A DNA stretch of 64,000 nucleotides from Streptomyces sp. TG1A-8 (GCF_030499535.1 NZ_JASTLB010000001.1:5208001-5272000), one strand, 5' to 3'. Shown: positions 55,432 through 64,000, counted from the stretch's first letter. Program-made: numbers and translations. The notes: generated by a model not told the origin, from the letters alone.

Positions 55432-55824
55432 ATGACCGGCACGCCCCCGCCCAGCAGCCTCGCCCCCGACATCGCCGCGCGCCTGAAGCGCAGCGCCGAC
55501 GGACTCCTGCCCGCCATCGCCCAGCAGTACGACACCGGTGAGGTGCTGATGCTCGGCTGGATGGACGACGAGGCGCTGCACCGCACGCTCACCACCGGCC
55601 GCTGCACCTACTGGTCCCGCAGCCGCGGGGAGTACTGGGCCAAGGGCGACACCTCGGGCCACGTCCAGTGGGTGAAGTCGGTCGCCCTGGACTGCGACGC
55701 CGACACCGTGCTGGTCAAGGTCGACCAGGTGGGCGCCGCCTGCCACACCGGCGCGCGCACCTGCTTCGACGAGGACGTGCTGCTGAAGGACACCGGTTCG
55801 GGCCCCGCGCCCTCGGATCAGTAA
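55432..55824 (+). CDS. hisI: Phosphoribosyl-AMP cyclohydrolase HisI
   Basis: Zinc enzyme that opens the adenine ring of phosphoribosyl-AMP. The 130-aa protein is monofunctional, without a HisE domain. Motifs are [47 protein letters not shown] and [12 protein letters not shown], which holds the zinc cysteines. It is separated from the main his operon by three non-his genes. Its stop TAA overlaps the candidate trpE -10 box. Confidence 0.95.
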   Translation: MTGTPPPSSLAPDIAARLKRSADGLLPAIAQQYDTGEVLMLGWMDDEALHRTLTTGRCTYWSRSRGEYWAKGDTSGHVQWVKSVALDCDADTVLVKVDQVGAACHTGARTCFDEDVLLKDTGSGPAPSDQ

Positions 55825-55827
55825 GGT
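55822..55827 (+). promoter_or_regulatory. Candidate leaderless -10 box of trpE
   Basis: TAAGGT fits TANNNT, ends 8 nt before ATG 55836 and overlaps the hisI stop codon. No Trp-codon leader peptide or attenuator is seen upstream. Confidence 0.4.
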
Positions 55828-55835
55828 CTGCCGCC

Positions 55836-57353
55836 ATGGACCTCGAGACCTTCCGCAAGCTCGCCACCGACCGGCGCGTCATCCCGGTCACGCGAAAGCT
55901 CCTCGCCGACGGCGACACCCCGGTCGCGCTCTACCGCAAGCTCGCCGCCGAGCGCCCCGGCACCTTCCTGCTGGAGTCCGCGGAGAACGGCCGGTCCTGG
56001 TCCCGCTACTCCTTCGTCGGCGTCCGGTCCGCCGGCACGCTGACGGAACGCGACGGCCGGGCCCACTGGCTCGGCACCCCGCCCGTCGGCGTCCCCGTGG
56101 ACGGCGACCCCCTCGCCGTCCTGCGCGCCACCCTCCAGGCCCTGCACACCCCGCACCAGGAGGGCCTGCCGCCCTTCACCGGCGGCATGGTCGGTTACCT
56201 GGGCTACGACATCGTCCGCCGCCTGGAGAAGATCGGCCCCGGCGAGCGCGACGACCTGCGGCTGCCCGAGCTGACCATGCTCCTGACCAGCGACCTCGCC
56301 GTGATGGACCACTGGGAGGGCTCGGTCCTGCTGATCGCCAACGCGATCAACCACAACCACCTGGACACCGGTGTCGACGAGGCCTACGAGGACGCCGTGG
56401 CCCGCCTCGACGCCATGGAGGCCGACCTCGGCCGGGCCGTGCCCCAGCCCCCGGCCGTCCTGCCGCCCTCCGAACTGCCCGAGTACACCGCCCGGTGGGG
56501 CGGTCCCGACTTCCGGGCGGCCGTCGAGGACGTCAAGGAGCGCATCCGCGCCGGCGAGGCCTTCCAGGTCGTCCCCTCCCAGCGCTTCGAGACGCCGTGC
56601 ACGGCCAGCGCGCTGGACGTCTACCGGGTCCTGCGGGCCACCAACCCGTCCCCCTACATGTACCTGTTCCGCTTCGACGGCTTCGACGTCGTCGGCTCCT
56701 CCCCGGAGGCGCTGGTGAAGGTCGAGGACGGGCGCGCGATGGTCCACCCCATCGCCGGCACCCGGCACCGCGGGGCCACCCCGCAGGAGGACCAGGCCCT
56801 CGCCGACGAACTGCTCGCCGATCCCAAGGAGCGCGCCGAGCACCTGATGCTGGTCGACCTCGGCCGCAACGACCTCGGCCGGGTGTGCGAGCCGGGCTCG
56901 GTGGAGGTCGTGGACTTCATGTCCATCGAGCGGTACTCGCACGTCATGCACATCGTCTCGACGGTCACCGGCAGGGTCGCCGAGGGCCGCACCGCCTTCG
57001 ACGTGCTCACCGCGTGCTTCCCCGCGGGCACCCTCTCCGGCGCCCCCAAGCCCCGCGCCATGCAGATCATCGACGAGTTGGAACCGTCCCGGCGCGGCCT
57101 GTACGGCGGCTGCGTCGGCTACCTGGACTTCGCCGGCGACTCCGACACCGCCATCGCGATCCGCACCGCCCTGCTCCGGGACGGCACCGCCCACGTGCAG
57201 GCCGGCGCGGGGGTCGTCGCCGACTCCGACCCGGTCGCCGAGGACCAGGAGTGCCGCAACAAGGCCGCCGCGGTGCTGCGGGCGGTGCACACGGCCAACC
57301 GCCTGGGCACGCAGGGCGCGGGAGCGGGCCGCTCCGCACGCAACCCCGGGTGA
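55836..57353 (+). CDS. trpE: Anthranilate synthase component I TrpE
   Basis: Makes anthranilate from chorismate using ammonia from a separate TrpG. The 505-aa protein has the tryptophan-feedback element [17 protein letters not shown] (LLES near residue 48). The catalytic domain has [62 protein letters not shown] and [10 protein letters not shown]. No trpG or trpD is in the window. The ATG lies just after hisI with a possible -10 inside the hisI stop. Confidence 0.96.
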   Translation: MDLETFRKLATDRRVIPVTRKLLADGDTPVALYRKLAAERPGTFLLESAENGRSWSRYSFVGVRSAGTLTERDGRAHWLGTPPVGVPVDGDPLAVLRATLQALHTPHQEGLPPFTGGMVGYLGYDIVRRLEKIGPGERDDLRLPELTMLLTSDLAVMDHWEGSVLLIANAINHNHLDTGVDEAYEDAVARLDAMEADLGRAVPQPPAVLPPSELPEYTARWGGPDFRAAVEDVKERIRAGEAFQVVPSQRFETPCTASALDVYRVLRATNPSPYMYLFRFDGFDVVGSSPEALVKVEDGRAMVHPIAGTRHRGATPQEDQALADELLADPKERAEHLMLVDLGRNDLGRVCEPGSVEVVDFMSIERYSHVMHIVSTVTGRVAEGRTAFDVLTACFPAGTLSGAPKPRAMQIIDELEPSRRGLYGGCVGYLDFAGDSDTAIAIRTALLRDGTAHVQAGAGVVADSDPVAEDQECRNKAAAVLRAVHTANRLGTQGAGAGRSARNPG

Positions 57354-57374
57354 CGCACCGCCCGGGGTCCAGGC

Positions 57375-57380
57375 GATAGT
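57375..57380 (+). promoter_or_regulatory. Candidate leaderless -10 box
   Basis: GATAGT ends 7 nt before GTG 57388. A GGAG at 57381 is too close to act as a normal ribosome-binding site. Confidence 0.25.
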
Positions 57381-57387
57381 GGAGTAC

Positions 57388-58017
57388 GTGACTGCCGTAC
57401 CTCACTCCCGTTCCGAAGCCGCCGCGCCCGTCCGCTCCGGCCGGCGCAGCCTCGCCACCGCCCTGCTGTGCGGTGCGCTCGGCGCGGCCGTCGCGCTGCT
57501 GTCGACCCGCCAGCGCTGGTCGGAGGGCACCGCGACGGTGGCCGGCGGCACGTTTCCGCTGACCGCCAGGGGCAGCGACGTCACCGGCGTCCCCGCGGCC
57601 CTCGCCGTGGTGGGCCTCGCGGCGCTCGTCGCCGTCTTCGCCGTGCGCAGGGCCGGCCGCCTCGCCGTCGCCGGGCTGCTCGCCCTGTCCGGCGCCGGTA
57701 TCGCCGCCGCCGCCCTCGCCGGCGTCTCCGACAGCTCCGCGCTGGACGGGAAGGCCGCCGAGGCCACCGGCGACACCTCGGCCACGGTCGCCGCCCTCAG
57801 CCACACCGGCTGGCCCTACGTGGCGGCCGCCGGCGGCCTCCTCCTGCTGCTCGCCGGGCTGCTCGCGCTGCGCTACGGCCGCCTGTGGCCCGCCATGTCC
57901 GGCCGCTACGAGCGCGGCACCGACCGCCCGCGCCGCACGGCCCGCCCGGCCGACCCCGAGCGCCCCGAGGAGATGTGGAAGGCGCTGGACCGCGGCGAGG
58001 ACCCCACCTGCACCTGA
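57388..58017 (+). CDS. Trp biosynthesis-associated membrane protein (TIGR02234 type)
   Basis: The 209-aa protein has four hydrophobic segments (SLATALLCGALGAAVALLST, GVPAALAVVGLAALVAVFAV, LAVAGLLALSGAGIAAAALAG, WPYVAAAGGLLLLLAGLLAL). The extracytoplasmic loop QRWSEGTATVAGGTFPLTARGSDVTGVPAALA and the C-terminal MWKALDRGEDPT are family hallmarks. Proteins of this type sit in trp clusters of actinobacteria. The function is unknown. GTG 57379 is an alternative start. Confidence 0.85.
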   Translation: MTAVPHSRSEAAAPVRSGRRSLATALLCGALGAAVALLSTRQRWSEGTATVAGGTFPLTARGSDVTGVPAALAVVGLAALVAVFAVRRAGRLAVAGLLALSGAGIAAAALAGVSDSSALDGKAAEATGDTSATVAALSHTGWPYVAAAGGLLLLLAGLLALRYGRLWPAMSGRYERGTDRPRRTARPADPERPEEMWKALDRGEDPTCT

Positions 58018-58164
58018 GCGCGCCGCGGGGTGTGGCGAACCAGACGCCACCCCCGCGTCCGGCGCGCGCACGCGTACGGGACAATGAGACGAGAACGTCC
58101 GGCTCGGACAGTGACGGGCGGGCTCGGAAACGTACGACACGTACACAGCAACGAGGAGCAAGTC

Positions 58165-58422
58165 ATGGCGGGCAGCAGCCACGGTCACACCCCGGCCGCC
58201 TGGACCGGCGTCACCATCGCCTTCATCGGTTTCTGCGTCTCGGGCGCCTTCGTGGTGATGGCGCAGCCGGTGGGCTTCTGGGCCGGCATGGTGATCGTGG
58301 TGCTCGGCGGCGTCGTGGGCGGCGTCATGCGCGCCATGGGCCTCGGCCAGCCCAAGCAGGAGCGCACCCCGCCGCACCGGGCCCCCGCCGCCACCCGCGA
58401 GCCCGCCCACGCCGAGGGCTGA
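58165..58422 (+). CDS. HGxxPAW-motif small membrane protein
   Basis: The 85-aa protein begins MAGSSHGHTPAAWTGVTIAF, which has the H-G-x-x-P-A-W signature, followed by two hydrophobic segments (VTIAFIGFCVSGAFVVMA and GFWAGMVIVVLGGVVGGVMRAMG) and a Pro/Ala-rich tail. Such proteins occur in actinobacterial trp regions; function unknown. ATG 58165 has GAGGAG 6 nt upstream. Confidence 0.85.
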   Translation: MAGSSHGHTPAAWTGVTIAFIGFCVSGAFVVMAQPVGFWAGMVIVVLGGVVGGVMRAMGLGQPKQERTPPHRAPAATREPAHAEG

Positions 58423-58490
58423 GCACCCCGCCGGCCGGCCTCCCCGGCCGGCACCACCGCTTCCCGCCGGGGGCGGTCCGCACGCCGTCC

Positions 58491-58545
58491 GGCGCGGGCC
58501 GCCCCCCGCGCGCGTGCGGCGCGGGCCGCCCCCCCGCGCGCGTGC
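58491..58545. repeat. 27/28-bp tandem duplication upstream of the DUF2752 gene
   Basis: GGCGCGGGCCGCCCCCCGCG... (58491-58517) is repeated at 58518-58545 with one extra C. It lies between the HGxxPAW gene and the leaderless DUF2752 start and looks like a recent duplication. Confidence 0.9.
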
Positions 58546-58558
58546 GGCTGCCGCGGGG

Positions 58559-58564
58559 CACAAT
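58559..58564 (+). promoter_or_regulatory. Candidate leaderless -10 box of the DUF2752 gene
   Basis: CACAAT ends 6 nt before GTG 58571. No ribosome-binding site. Confidence 0.35.
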
Positions 58565-58570
58565 GCCCGC

Positions 58571-59011
58571 GTGAACGCCGACAGCCGCACCGCCCCGCGC
58601 GCCGCCACGCCCCCGGCCCTCCGGGAGCGCCTCGCCGTCCCGGCCGCCCTCCTCGCGGCCGTCGCCGGCGCCTTCGCCTACGTCGGCGCCGTGGACCCCA
58701 ACCGGCCCGGTCACTACCCGGTGTGCCCCCTGTACCGGCTCACCGGCCTGTACTGCCCCGGCTGCGGCGGACTGCGCAGCGCGCACGCCCTCGTCCACGG
58801 CGATCTCCTCGGCGCCCTGCGGGACAACGCGGCGGGCGTGGCCGCCTACGCCGGTTTCGCGGTGCTGTGGACCGTCTGGGTGGTCCGCGCGGTGCGCGGC
58901 CGGCCGGTGCGCCTCGAAGCCGGGCGGACGCAGATGTGGGTCGTCGGGGTGTCCCTGCTGGTCTTCACCGTCGTCCGGAACTCGCCGGCCGGCAGCTGGC
59001 TGCATCCCTGA
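58571..59011 (+). CDS. DUF2752 membrane protein
   Basis: The 146-aa protein has three hydrophobic segments ([54 protein letters not shown]) and the family signature [27 protein letters not shown], with C-x-x-C after a Cys and an invariant Gly-Asp. The motif may bind metal or form a redox pair; function unknown. Its start is leaderless-like. It precedes trpC by 133 nt. Confidence 0.88.
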   Translation: MNADSRTAPRAATPPALRERLAVPAALLAAVAGAFAYVGAVDPNRPGHYPVCPLYRLTGLYCPGCGGLRSAHALVHGDLLGALRDNAAGVAAYAGFAVLWTVWVVRAVRGRPVRLEAGRTQMWVVGVSLLVFTVVRNSPAGSWLHP

Positions 59012-59144
59012 GCGGTCCCGCGGCGTCCGGGCCGCGGGACGGGTGCGGGCCGGATGCAGAGCCTTCGTGGTGCTGCGGATACCATTCAGTGACCACAGGT
59101 TCTCGACACCCGAAGGAACCACCGTCTGGAAGGGGGCCGCTCGC

Positions 59145-59954
59145 GTGAGTGTGCTCGACGAGATCATCGACGGAGTCCGTGCCGACCTCGCGGAGCGGCA
59201 GGCACGCGTCAGCCTCGACGAGCTCAAGGAACGTGCGGCCAAGGCCCCCGCCGCCAAGGACGGGGCGGCCGCGCTCAAGGGCGACGGCGTGAAGGTGATC
59301 TGCGAGGTCAAGCGCTCCAGCCCCTCCAAGGGCGCGCTGGCCGCGATCGCCGACCCGGCCGGGCTCGCCGCCGACTACGAGGCGGGCGGCGCCGCCGTCA
59401 TCTCCGTCCTCACCGAGCAGCGCCGCTTCGGCGGTTCGCTCGCCGACCTGGAGGCCGTCCGGGCGCGCGTGGACATCCCGATCCTGCGCAAGGACTTCAT
59501 CGTCACGTCGTACCAGCTGTGGGAGGCCCGTGCGTACGGCGCCGACCTCGCGCTGCTCATCGTGGCCGCCCTGGACCAGCCCGCCCTGGAGTCGCTGATC
59601 GAGCGGGCCGTGTCCATCGGCCTCACCCCGCTGGTCGAGGTGCACGACGAGGACGAGGTCGAGCGGGCCGTGGACGCGGGCGCCCGGGTCATCGGCGTCA
59701 ACGCGCGCAACCTGAAGACGCTGGAGGTCGACCGCGGCACGTTCGAGCGGGTCGCCCCCGAGATCCCCGACGGCCTCGTGAAGGTGGCCGAGTCCGGGGT
59801 GCGCGGGCCGCACGACCTGATCGCCTACGCCAACGCGGGCGCCGACGCCGTCCTGGTCGGCGAGTCCCTCGTCACCGGACGCGACCCGAGGACCGCCGTC
59901 TCCGACCTGGTCGCCGCGGGCGAGCACCCCGCGCTGCGGCACGGGCGGGACTGA
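59145..59954 (+). CDS. trpC: Indole-3-glycerol phosphate synthase TrpC
   Basis: TIM-barrel enzyme converting CdRP to indole-3-glycerol phosphate. The 269-aa protein has [20 protein letters not shown] with the catalytic lysine, [49 protein letters not shown] and [16 protein letters not shown], all typical. GTG 59145 has GGAAGGGGG about 9 nt upstream. trpM and trpB follow. Confidence 0.96.
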   Translation: MSVLDEIIDGVRADLAERQARVSLDELKERAAKAPAAKDGAAALKGDGVKVICEVKRSSPSKGALAAIADPAGLAADYEAGGAAVISVLTEQRRFGGSLADLEAVRARVDIPILRKDFIVTSYQLWEARAYGADLALLIVAALDQPALESLIERAVSIGLTPLVEVHDEDEVERAVDAGARVIGVNARNLKTLEVDRGTFERVAPEIPDGLVKVAESGVRGPHDLIAYANAGADAVLVGESLVTGRDPRTAVSDLVAAGEHPALRHGRD

Positions 59955-59973
59955 GCGTCCGGTGGACCCGGCG

Positions 59974-60168
59974 ATGGCGCTCCCGACCACCCCGGCGGCG
60001 CGGGACCCCTATGCCCGCCTCGCCCGCGGTTGCCGGCCCCGCGGCTGCCGTGCGCCCGCCCGGCGGGTGCACGGGCGGCGGGTCCGCTATGTGATCGGCG
60101 ACGAGCCCGGCCAGGTGAACGGCAGGCGATGGCGTCGCCGCGCGTGCGCGTCACCTTCGGTGGGCTGA
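59974..60168 (+). CDS. trpM: TrpM, small protein of the trp cluster
   Basis: A 64-aa very basic protein, MALPTTPAARDPYARLARGC onward, with a Cys-rich and Arg-rich middle (CRPRGCRAPARRVHGRRVRY) and VIGDEPGQVNGRRWRRRA. In Streptomyces a small gene named trpM occupies this exact place between trpC and trpB and affects tryptophan use and differentiation. The name rests on position, size and sequence pattern. GGTGGA lies 7 nt before ATG 59974. GTG 59962 would add four residues. Confidence 0.75.
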   Translation: MALPTTPAARDPYARLARGCRPRGCRAPARRVHGRRVRYVIGDEPGQVNGRRWRRRACASPSVG

Positions 60169-60478
60169 GCCCCCTCCCGCCGCGAAACGCCGGCCCCCCG
60201 GGGCGGCCGACCGCCGCAGGCCCGCGGGCACACCGGTCGTCCGGCACTCCGAGGACCCCGGCGACGGGGTCCGGGCGGAGGCCGCGGCGAGGCGTACCCG
60301 GCCGACGGGGCGCCTCCCGGTCGGCGTGAACCCCCGTCACCGGCGCCGGGTGTCCCCGGCCGGGTGAGGGCGGCCTCCCGCCCGCCGGGGACGCCGTCGA
60401 AGGACAGCACGCGCACGCGTGATCCACGTATCCCGAGTCCAGCGATCCAGGGCCTCAGGGCCCCTGCGAGGTATCCGT
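60169..60478. other. 310-nt untranslated gap between trpM and trpB
   Basis: No convincing gene is seen. It holds several GC hairpins, including one with an 8-9-bp stem near 60296-60325 (GACGGGG against CCCGGTC-type arms) and an AGGGCC/GGCCCCT pair just before the trpB ribosome-binding site (60449-60466). No run of Trp codons is present, so there is no visible classical attenuator peptide. Confidence 0.5.
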
Positions 60479-61762
60479 ATGCCCAGCCAGTTCTTCATCC
60501 CCGACCCCGAGGGCCGGGTCCCCAGTCCCGAGGGCTACTTCGGCGCGTTCGGCGGCAAGTTCATCCCGGAGGCCCTCGTCGCCGCCGTGGACGAGGTCGC
60601 CGTCGAGTACGACAAGGCGAAGGCCGACCCCGAGTTCGCCCGTGAGCTGGACGACCTCCTCGTCCACTACACCGGCCGCCCCAGCGCCCTGACCGAGGTG
60701 CCGAGGTTCGCCGAACACGCCGGTGGCGCACGGGTGTTCCTGAAGCGGGAGGACCTGAACCACACCGGCTCCCACAAGATCAACAACGTGCTCGGCCAGG
60801 CCCTGCTCACCCGGCGCATGGGCAAGACCCGCGTCATCGCGGAGACCGGTGCAGGCCAGCACGGCGTCGCCACGGCCACCGCCTGCGCCCTGTTCGGCCT
60901 CGACTGCACCATCTACATGGGCGAGATCGACACCGAGCGCCAGGCGCTCAACGTGGCCCGCATGCGCATGCTCGGCGCCGAGGTCGTCGCCGTGAAGTCC
61001 GGCAGCCGCACCCTCAAGGACGCCATCAACGAGGCGTTCCGCGACTGGGTGGCCAACGTCGACCACACCCACTACCTGTTCGGCACGGTCGCCGGCCCGC
61101 ACCCCTTCCCCGCCATGGTCCGCGACTTCCACCGGGTGATCGGCGTCGAGGCGCGGCGTCAGCTGCTCGAACGCGCCGGCCGGCTCCCCGACGCCGCGGT
61201 CGCCTGCGTCGGCGGCGGCTCCAACGCCATCGGCCTGTTCCACGCCTTCATCCCCGACGAGGGCGTCCGCCTGATCGGCTGCGAGCCCGCCGGGCACGGC
61301 GTGGGGACCGGCGAGCACGCGGCCACCCTCACCGCCGGCGAGCCCGGCATCCTGCACGGCTCCCGGTCCTACGTCCTGCAGGACGAGGAGGGCCAGATCA
61401 CCGAGCCGTACTCGATCTCGGCCGGCCTCGACTACCCCGGTATCGGCCCCGAGCACTCCTACCTCAAGGACTCCGGCCGCGGCGAGTACCGCGCGGTCAC
61501 CGACGACGCCGCCATGCAGGCCCTGCGCCTGCTGTCGCGCACCGAGGGCATCATCCCGGCCATCGAGAGCGCCCACGCCCTCGCCGGCGCCCTGGAGGTC
61601 GGCCGGGAACTGGGCGGGGACGGGCTGATCGTCGTCAACCTGTCCGGCCGCGGCGACAAGGACATGGACACCGCCGCCCGCTACTTCGGCCTGTACGACA
61701 CCGATGCCGAGGTGGCCGCCGACGAAGCCGACACCGCCGAGATCGAGGGGGACGCCAAGTGA
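60479..61762 (+). CDS. trpB: Tryptophan synthase beta subunit TrpB
   Basis: PLP enzyme joining indole and serine. The 427-aa protein is TrpB1-type. It has [30 protein letters not shown] with the PLP lysine, [42 protein letters not shown] and the C-terminal [14 protein letters not shown] 60479 has GCGAGG 7 nt upstream, and the stop overlaps the trpA GTG. Confidence 0.97.
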   Translation: MPSQFFIPDPEGRVPSPEGYFGAFGGKFIPEALVAAVDEVAVEYDKAKADPEFARELDDLLVHYTGRPSALTEVPRFAEHAGGARVFLKREDLNHTGSHKINNVLGQALLTRRMGKTRVIAETGAGQHGVATATACALFGLDCTIYMGEIDTERQALNVARMRMLGAEVVAVKSGSRTLKDAINEAFRDWVANVDHTHYLFGTVAGPHPFPAMVRDFHRVIGVEARRQLLERAGRLPDAAVACVGGGSNAIGLFHAFIPDEGVRLIGCEPAGHGVGTGEHAATLTAGEPGILHGSRSYVLQDEEGQITEPYSISAGLDYPGIGPEHSYLKDSGRGEYRAVTDDAAMQALRLLSRTEGIIPAIESAHALAGALEVGRELGGDGLIVVNLSGRGDKDMDTAARYFGLYDTDAEVAADEADTAEIEGDAK

Positions 61763-62577
61763 GCGGGAAGACGCAGCTGCTGTCGGACACCCTGGCCGCC
61801 GCGAAGGCGGAGGGCCGCGCCGCGCTCATCGCCTACCTGCCGGCCGGGTTCCCGACCGTGGAGGGCGGCATCGAGGCCGTCAAGGCCGCCTTCGACGGCG
61901 GCGCCGACGTCGTCGAGGTCGGCCTGCCGCACAGCGACCCGGTCCTGGACGGCCCCGTCATCCAGACCGCCGACGACATCGCCCTGCGCGGCGGCGTCAG
62001 GATCGCGGACGTCATGCGGACGGTCCGCGAGGCCCACCGGGCCACCGGCAAGCCCGTCCTGGTGATGACCTACTGGAACCCCGTCGACCGCTACGGCGTC
62101 GAGCGCTTCACCGCCGAGCTGGCCGAGGCGGGCGGCGCCGGCTGCATCCTGCCCGACCTGCCGGTCCAGGAGTCGGCGCTGTGGCGCGAGCACGCCGAGA
62201 AGCACGGCCTCGCGACCGTCTTCGTCGTCGCCCCCAGCAGCAGGGACGAACGGCTCGCGCAGATCACCGCCGCGGGCAGCGGCTTCGTCTACGCGGCCTC
62301 GCTGATGGGTGTCACGGGCACCCGCGAGTCCGTCGGCGCGCAGGCCCAGGACCTGGTCGAGCGGACCCGGGCCACCGGCACCGCGCTGCCGGTGTGCGTC
62401 GGGCTCGGCGTCTCCAACCCGGCCCAGGCCGCCGAGGTCGCCGGGTTCGCCGACGGCGTCATCGTCGGCTCGGCGTTCGTGAAGCGGATGCTGGACGCCC
62501 CGGACCACGCCCGCGGCATCGAGGCGGTCCGGGCGCTGGCCGGCGACCTGGCGGAGGGCGTGCGCGGGCGGGCGTGA
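61759..62577 (+). CDS. trpA: Tryptophan synthase alpha subunit TrpA
   Basis: Cleaves indole-3-glycerol phosphate and passes indole to TrpB. The 272-aa TIM barrel has [34 protein letters not shown] with the catalytic Glu and Asp, [19 protein letters not shown] and [12 protein letters not shown]. In the loop, HSDP replaces the more common FSDP. GTG 61759 overlaps the trpB stop (GTGA). A terminator follows. Confidence 0.96.
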   Translation: MSGKTQLLSDTLAAAKAEGRAALIAYLPAGFPTVEGGIEAVKAAFDGGADVVEVGLPHSDPVLDGPVIQTADDIALRGGVRIADVMRTVREAHRATGKPVLVMTYWNPVDRYGVERFTAELAEAGGAGCILPDLPVQESALWREHAEKHGLATVFVVAPSSRDERLAQITAAGSGFVYAASLMGVTGTRESVGAQAQDLVERTRATGTALPVCVGLGVSNPAQAAEVAGFADGVIVGSAFVKRMLDAPDHARGIEAVRALAGDLAEGVRGRA

Positions 62578-62652
62578 CCCGGCGCCCCGTCCGGAACGGC
62601 CCGTGCCCCGGCGCTCCCACGGCGTTGGTCACTCGAACGGGTGGACCTCGGG

Positions 62653-62679
62653 CCGGGGAGGCGCGCTGCGCCTCCCCGG
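62653..62679 (+). terminator. Terminator of the trp operon
   Basis: CCGGGGAGGCGC (62653-62664) and GCGCCTCCCCGG (62668-62679) form a perfect 12-bp stem with a GCT loop, followed by TTCGTT. It ends 14 nt before the next GTG. Confidence 0.75.
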
Positions 62680-62693
62680 TTCGTTCTGGGGGT

Positions 62694-63470
62694 GTGAGCG
62701 AGAACAACCGTGACGGAAAGCGCACCGCCCGGGAGCGGCTGGCGGTCGAGCGCGAGAAGCAGAGGGCCGCGGACAGGCGGCGGCGCACGCTGATCGTGGG
62801 AGCGAGCGTCGTCTGCGTCCTCGGCCTCGCGGCGGTGGCCGGCGTGGTCGCCGCGAACGCCGGCAAGGACAAGGGCAGCGACAACGCCGGCCCGGTCGTC
62901 GCGCCGTCCGGCGCCCAGGGCAAGGACAGCCTCGCGGTCCCGGTCGGCGGGGACGGCGCGAAGTCGGCACTCACGGTCTGGGAGGACTTCCGCTGCCCGG
63001 CCTGCCGGTCCTTCGAGACGGCGTACCGCCCCGTGCTCCACCAGCTGACCGACGCCGGCAAGCTCAGGATCGAGTACCACCTGGTCCGGCTGATCGACGG
63101 CAACCTCGGCGGAAGCGGCTCCCTGCGCGCGGGCAACGCCGCGGCCTGCGCCCAGGACGCCGGGAAGTTCCGCGACTACCACGACGTGCTGTACGAGAAC
63201 CAGCCCGAGGAGAGGGACGACGCCTTCGGCGACGACACCAGGCTGATCGCGCTGGCGGGCAAGGTCGGCGGCCTGGACACGCCCGCGTTCCGGAAGTGCG
63301 TCAAGGACGGCACCCACAACAGCTGGGTGGACAAGTCCCACAAGGCCTTCCAGGCCGGCGGCTTCGGCGGGACGCCCACGGTCCTGTTCGGCGGCAGGAA
63401 CATCTACCAGGACCGGTCGATGACCCCGGCCAAGCTCAAGCAGATGGTGGAGGCCGCCGACGGACGGTGA
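62694..63470 (+). CDS. Membrane-anchored DsbA-like protein (second copy)
   Basis: The 258-aa protein has the same design as that at 31031: a basic N-terminus (KRTARERLAVEREKQRAADRRRR), one membrane span (TLIVGASVVCVLGLAAVAGVV) and an extracytoplasmic thioredoxin fold. The active site is VWEDFRCPACRSFETA (CPAC), and GGTPTVLFGG gives the cis-proline loop. The neighbouring lgt follows. GTG 62694 has GGGGG just upstream; GTG 62692 is in another frame. Confidence 0.9.
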   Translation: MSENNRDGKRTARERLAVEREKQRAADRRRRTLIVGASVVCVLGLAAVAGVVAANAGKDKGSDNAGPVVAPSGAQGKDSLAVPVGGDGAKSALTVWEDFRCPACRSFETAYRPVLHQLTDAGKLRIEYHLVRLIDGNLGGSGSLRAGNAAACAQDAGKFRDYHDVLYENQPEERDDAFGDDTRLIALAGKVGGLDTPAFRKCVKDGTHNSWVDKSHKAFQAGGFGGTPTVLFGGRNIYQDRSMTPAKLKQMVEAADGR

Positions 63471-63537
63471 GCGTGGTTCCCACCTCCCCGTTATGGACCC
63501 GTAGCCGGGCGGCCTGCCGCCCCGCGGCCCGGCACGG

Positions 63538-63543
63538 TAGCGT
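63538..63543 (+). promoter_or_regulatory. Candidate -10 box of lgt
   Basis: TAGCGT fits TANNNT and ends 10 nt before ATG 63554. No Shine-Dalgarno sequence. The transcript would have a very short or no leader. Confidence 0.35.
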
Positions 63544-63553
63544 CAACCCCGCC

Positions 63554-64000
63554 ATGGAACTTGCCTACATTCCCAGTCCGTCGCGCGGGGTGCTGTACCT
63601 CGGCCCCATTCCGCTGCGCGGCTACGCCTTCTGCATCATCATCGGCGTCTTCGTCGCCGTCTGGCTCGGCAACAGGCGTTGGATCGCCCGCGGCGGACGG
63701 TCCGGCACGGTCGCCGACATCGCGGTCTGGGCCGTGCCCTTCGGGCTGGTCGGCGGCCGGCTCTACCACGTGATCACGGACTACGAGCTGTACTTCAGCG
63801 ACGGCCGTGACTGGGTGGACGCCTTCAAGGTGTGGGAGGGCGGCCTCGGCATCTGGGGCGCCATCGCGCTCGGCGCGCTCGGCGCGTGGATCGGTGCCCG
63901 TCGGCGGGGCGTCCCGATGCCCGCGTACGCCGACGCCGTCGCGCCCGGCATCGCCCTCGCGCAGGCCATCGGCCGCTGGGGCAACTGGTTCAACCAGGAG
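63554..64000 (+). CDS. lgt: Prolipoprotein diacylglyceryl transferase Lgt, 5' part (runs off the window)
   Basis: First enzyme of lipoprotein maturation; it adds diacylglycerol to the lipobox cysteine in the membrane. 149 codons are present. The N-terminal part begins MELAYIPSPSRGVLYLGPIP with membrane spans GYAFCIIIGVFVAVWLG and VWAVPFGLVGGRLYHVITDY. The visible end AIGRWGNWFNQE is the Lgt signature with its essential Arg and Asn. The remainder lies outside the window. Confidence 0.95.
   Translation, partial: MELAYIPSPSRGVLYLGPIPLRGYAFCIIIGVFVAVWLGNRRWIARGGRSGTVADIAVWAVPFGLVGGRLYHVITDYELYFSDGRDWVDAFKVWEGGLGIWGAIALGALGAWIGARRRGVPMPAYADAVAPGIALAQAIGRWGNWFNQE

Noticed and set aside
60169..60478. 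Trp attenuator with leader peptide before trpB
   Set aside because: No short frame with consecutive Trp codons and no competing terminator with a U-tract.
1..64000. Mobile elements, prophage, tRNA-linked attachment sites, or a secondary-metabolite cluster
   Set aside because: No transposase, integrase, terminal repeats, tRNA gene or multidomain synthase was seen. Almost all genes are core Streptomyces genes in known order.

Overview
The window is a very GC-rich, densely packed piece of an actinobacterial chromosome. Gene content and order match the Streptomyces core: the division and cell wall (dcw) cluster from rsmH to divIVA, an ileS with a T-box leader, dnaE, a his operon that uses priA, and a trp region with trpM. 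GTG starts are common, many stop and start codons overlap (GTGA or ATGA), and several genes have a -10 box placed for leaderless transcription. The species cannot be named from the sequence alone.

Layout. 1-186: 5' end of a divergent beta-carbonic anhydrase. 187-605: promoter and long leader. 606-18494 (+): rsmH, ftsL, ftsI, murE, murF, mraY, murD, ftsW (apparent 1-nt frameshift near its 5' end), murG, ftsQ, ftsZ, pgeF/ylmD, ylmE, sepF, ylmG, divIVA. These genes make lipid II, build the divisome and Z-ring, and direct polar growth. 18540-18579: perfect UUCG hairpin terminator. 18714-22158 (-): ileS and its T-box leader. 22454-27311 (+): a TraR/DksA zinc-finger protein, lspA, an RluD-type pseudouridine synthase, a GNAT protein and a CPA1 antiporter. 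27479-34054 is mostly minus strand: MscS channel, PhoD phosphatase, DsbA-like thioredoxin, an unknown membrane protein and a DUF2252 protein, with one plus-strand dienelactone-hydrolase-like gene.

34279-42495 (+): dnaE, a NYN-domain protein, an ABC transporter pair and a membrane protein; a 59-aa basic protein lies on the minus strand at 38015-38194. 42594-46739 (-): YbaK, a LON-domain protein, a TPR-like protein and a membrane-anchored repeat protein. 46940-52641 (+): hisD-hisC-hisB-(54-aa membrane protein)-hisH-priA-ridA-hisF, closed by a long hairpin. 52948-55315: an MFS transporter (+), then VOC and TIGR03085 proteins (-). 55432-62577 (+): hisI, trpE, three small membrane proteins, trpC, trpM, trpB, trpA. 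62694 to the end: a second DsbA-like protein and the 5' part of lgt.

The his and trp genes fit together. No trpF gene is seen, and PriA between hisH and ridA normally supplies both HisA and TrpF activities in Streptomyces. LspA and Lgt are the two ends of the lipoprotein pathway.

I see no rRNA, tRNA, CRISPR array, insertion sequence, prophage or clear biosynthetic gene cluster. The most unusual points are the ftsW frameshift, a GxHH signature in place of HxGH in an IleRS controlled by a translational T-box, the 17-bp repeat at murE/murF, the recurrent leaderless promoter layout, and several small conserved-looking proteins.
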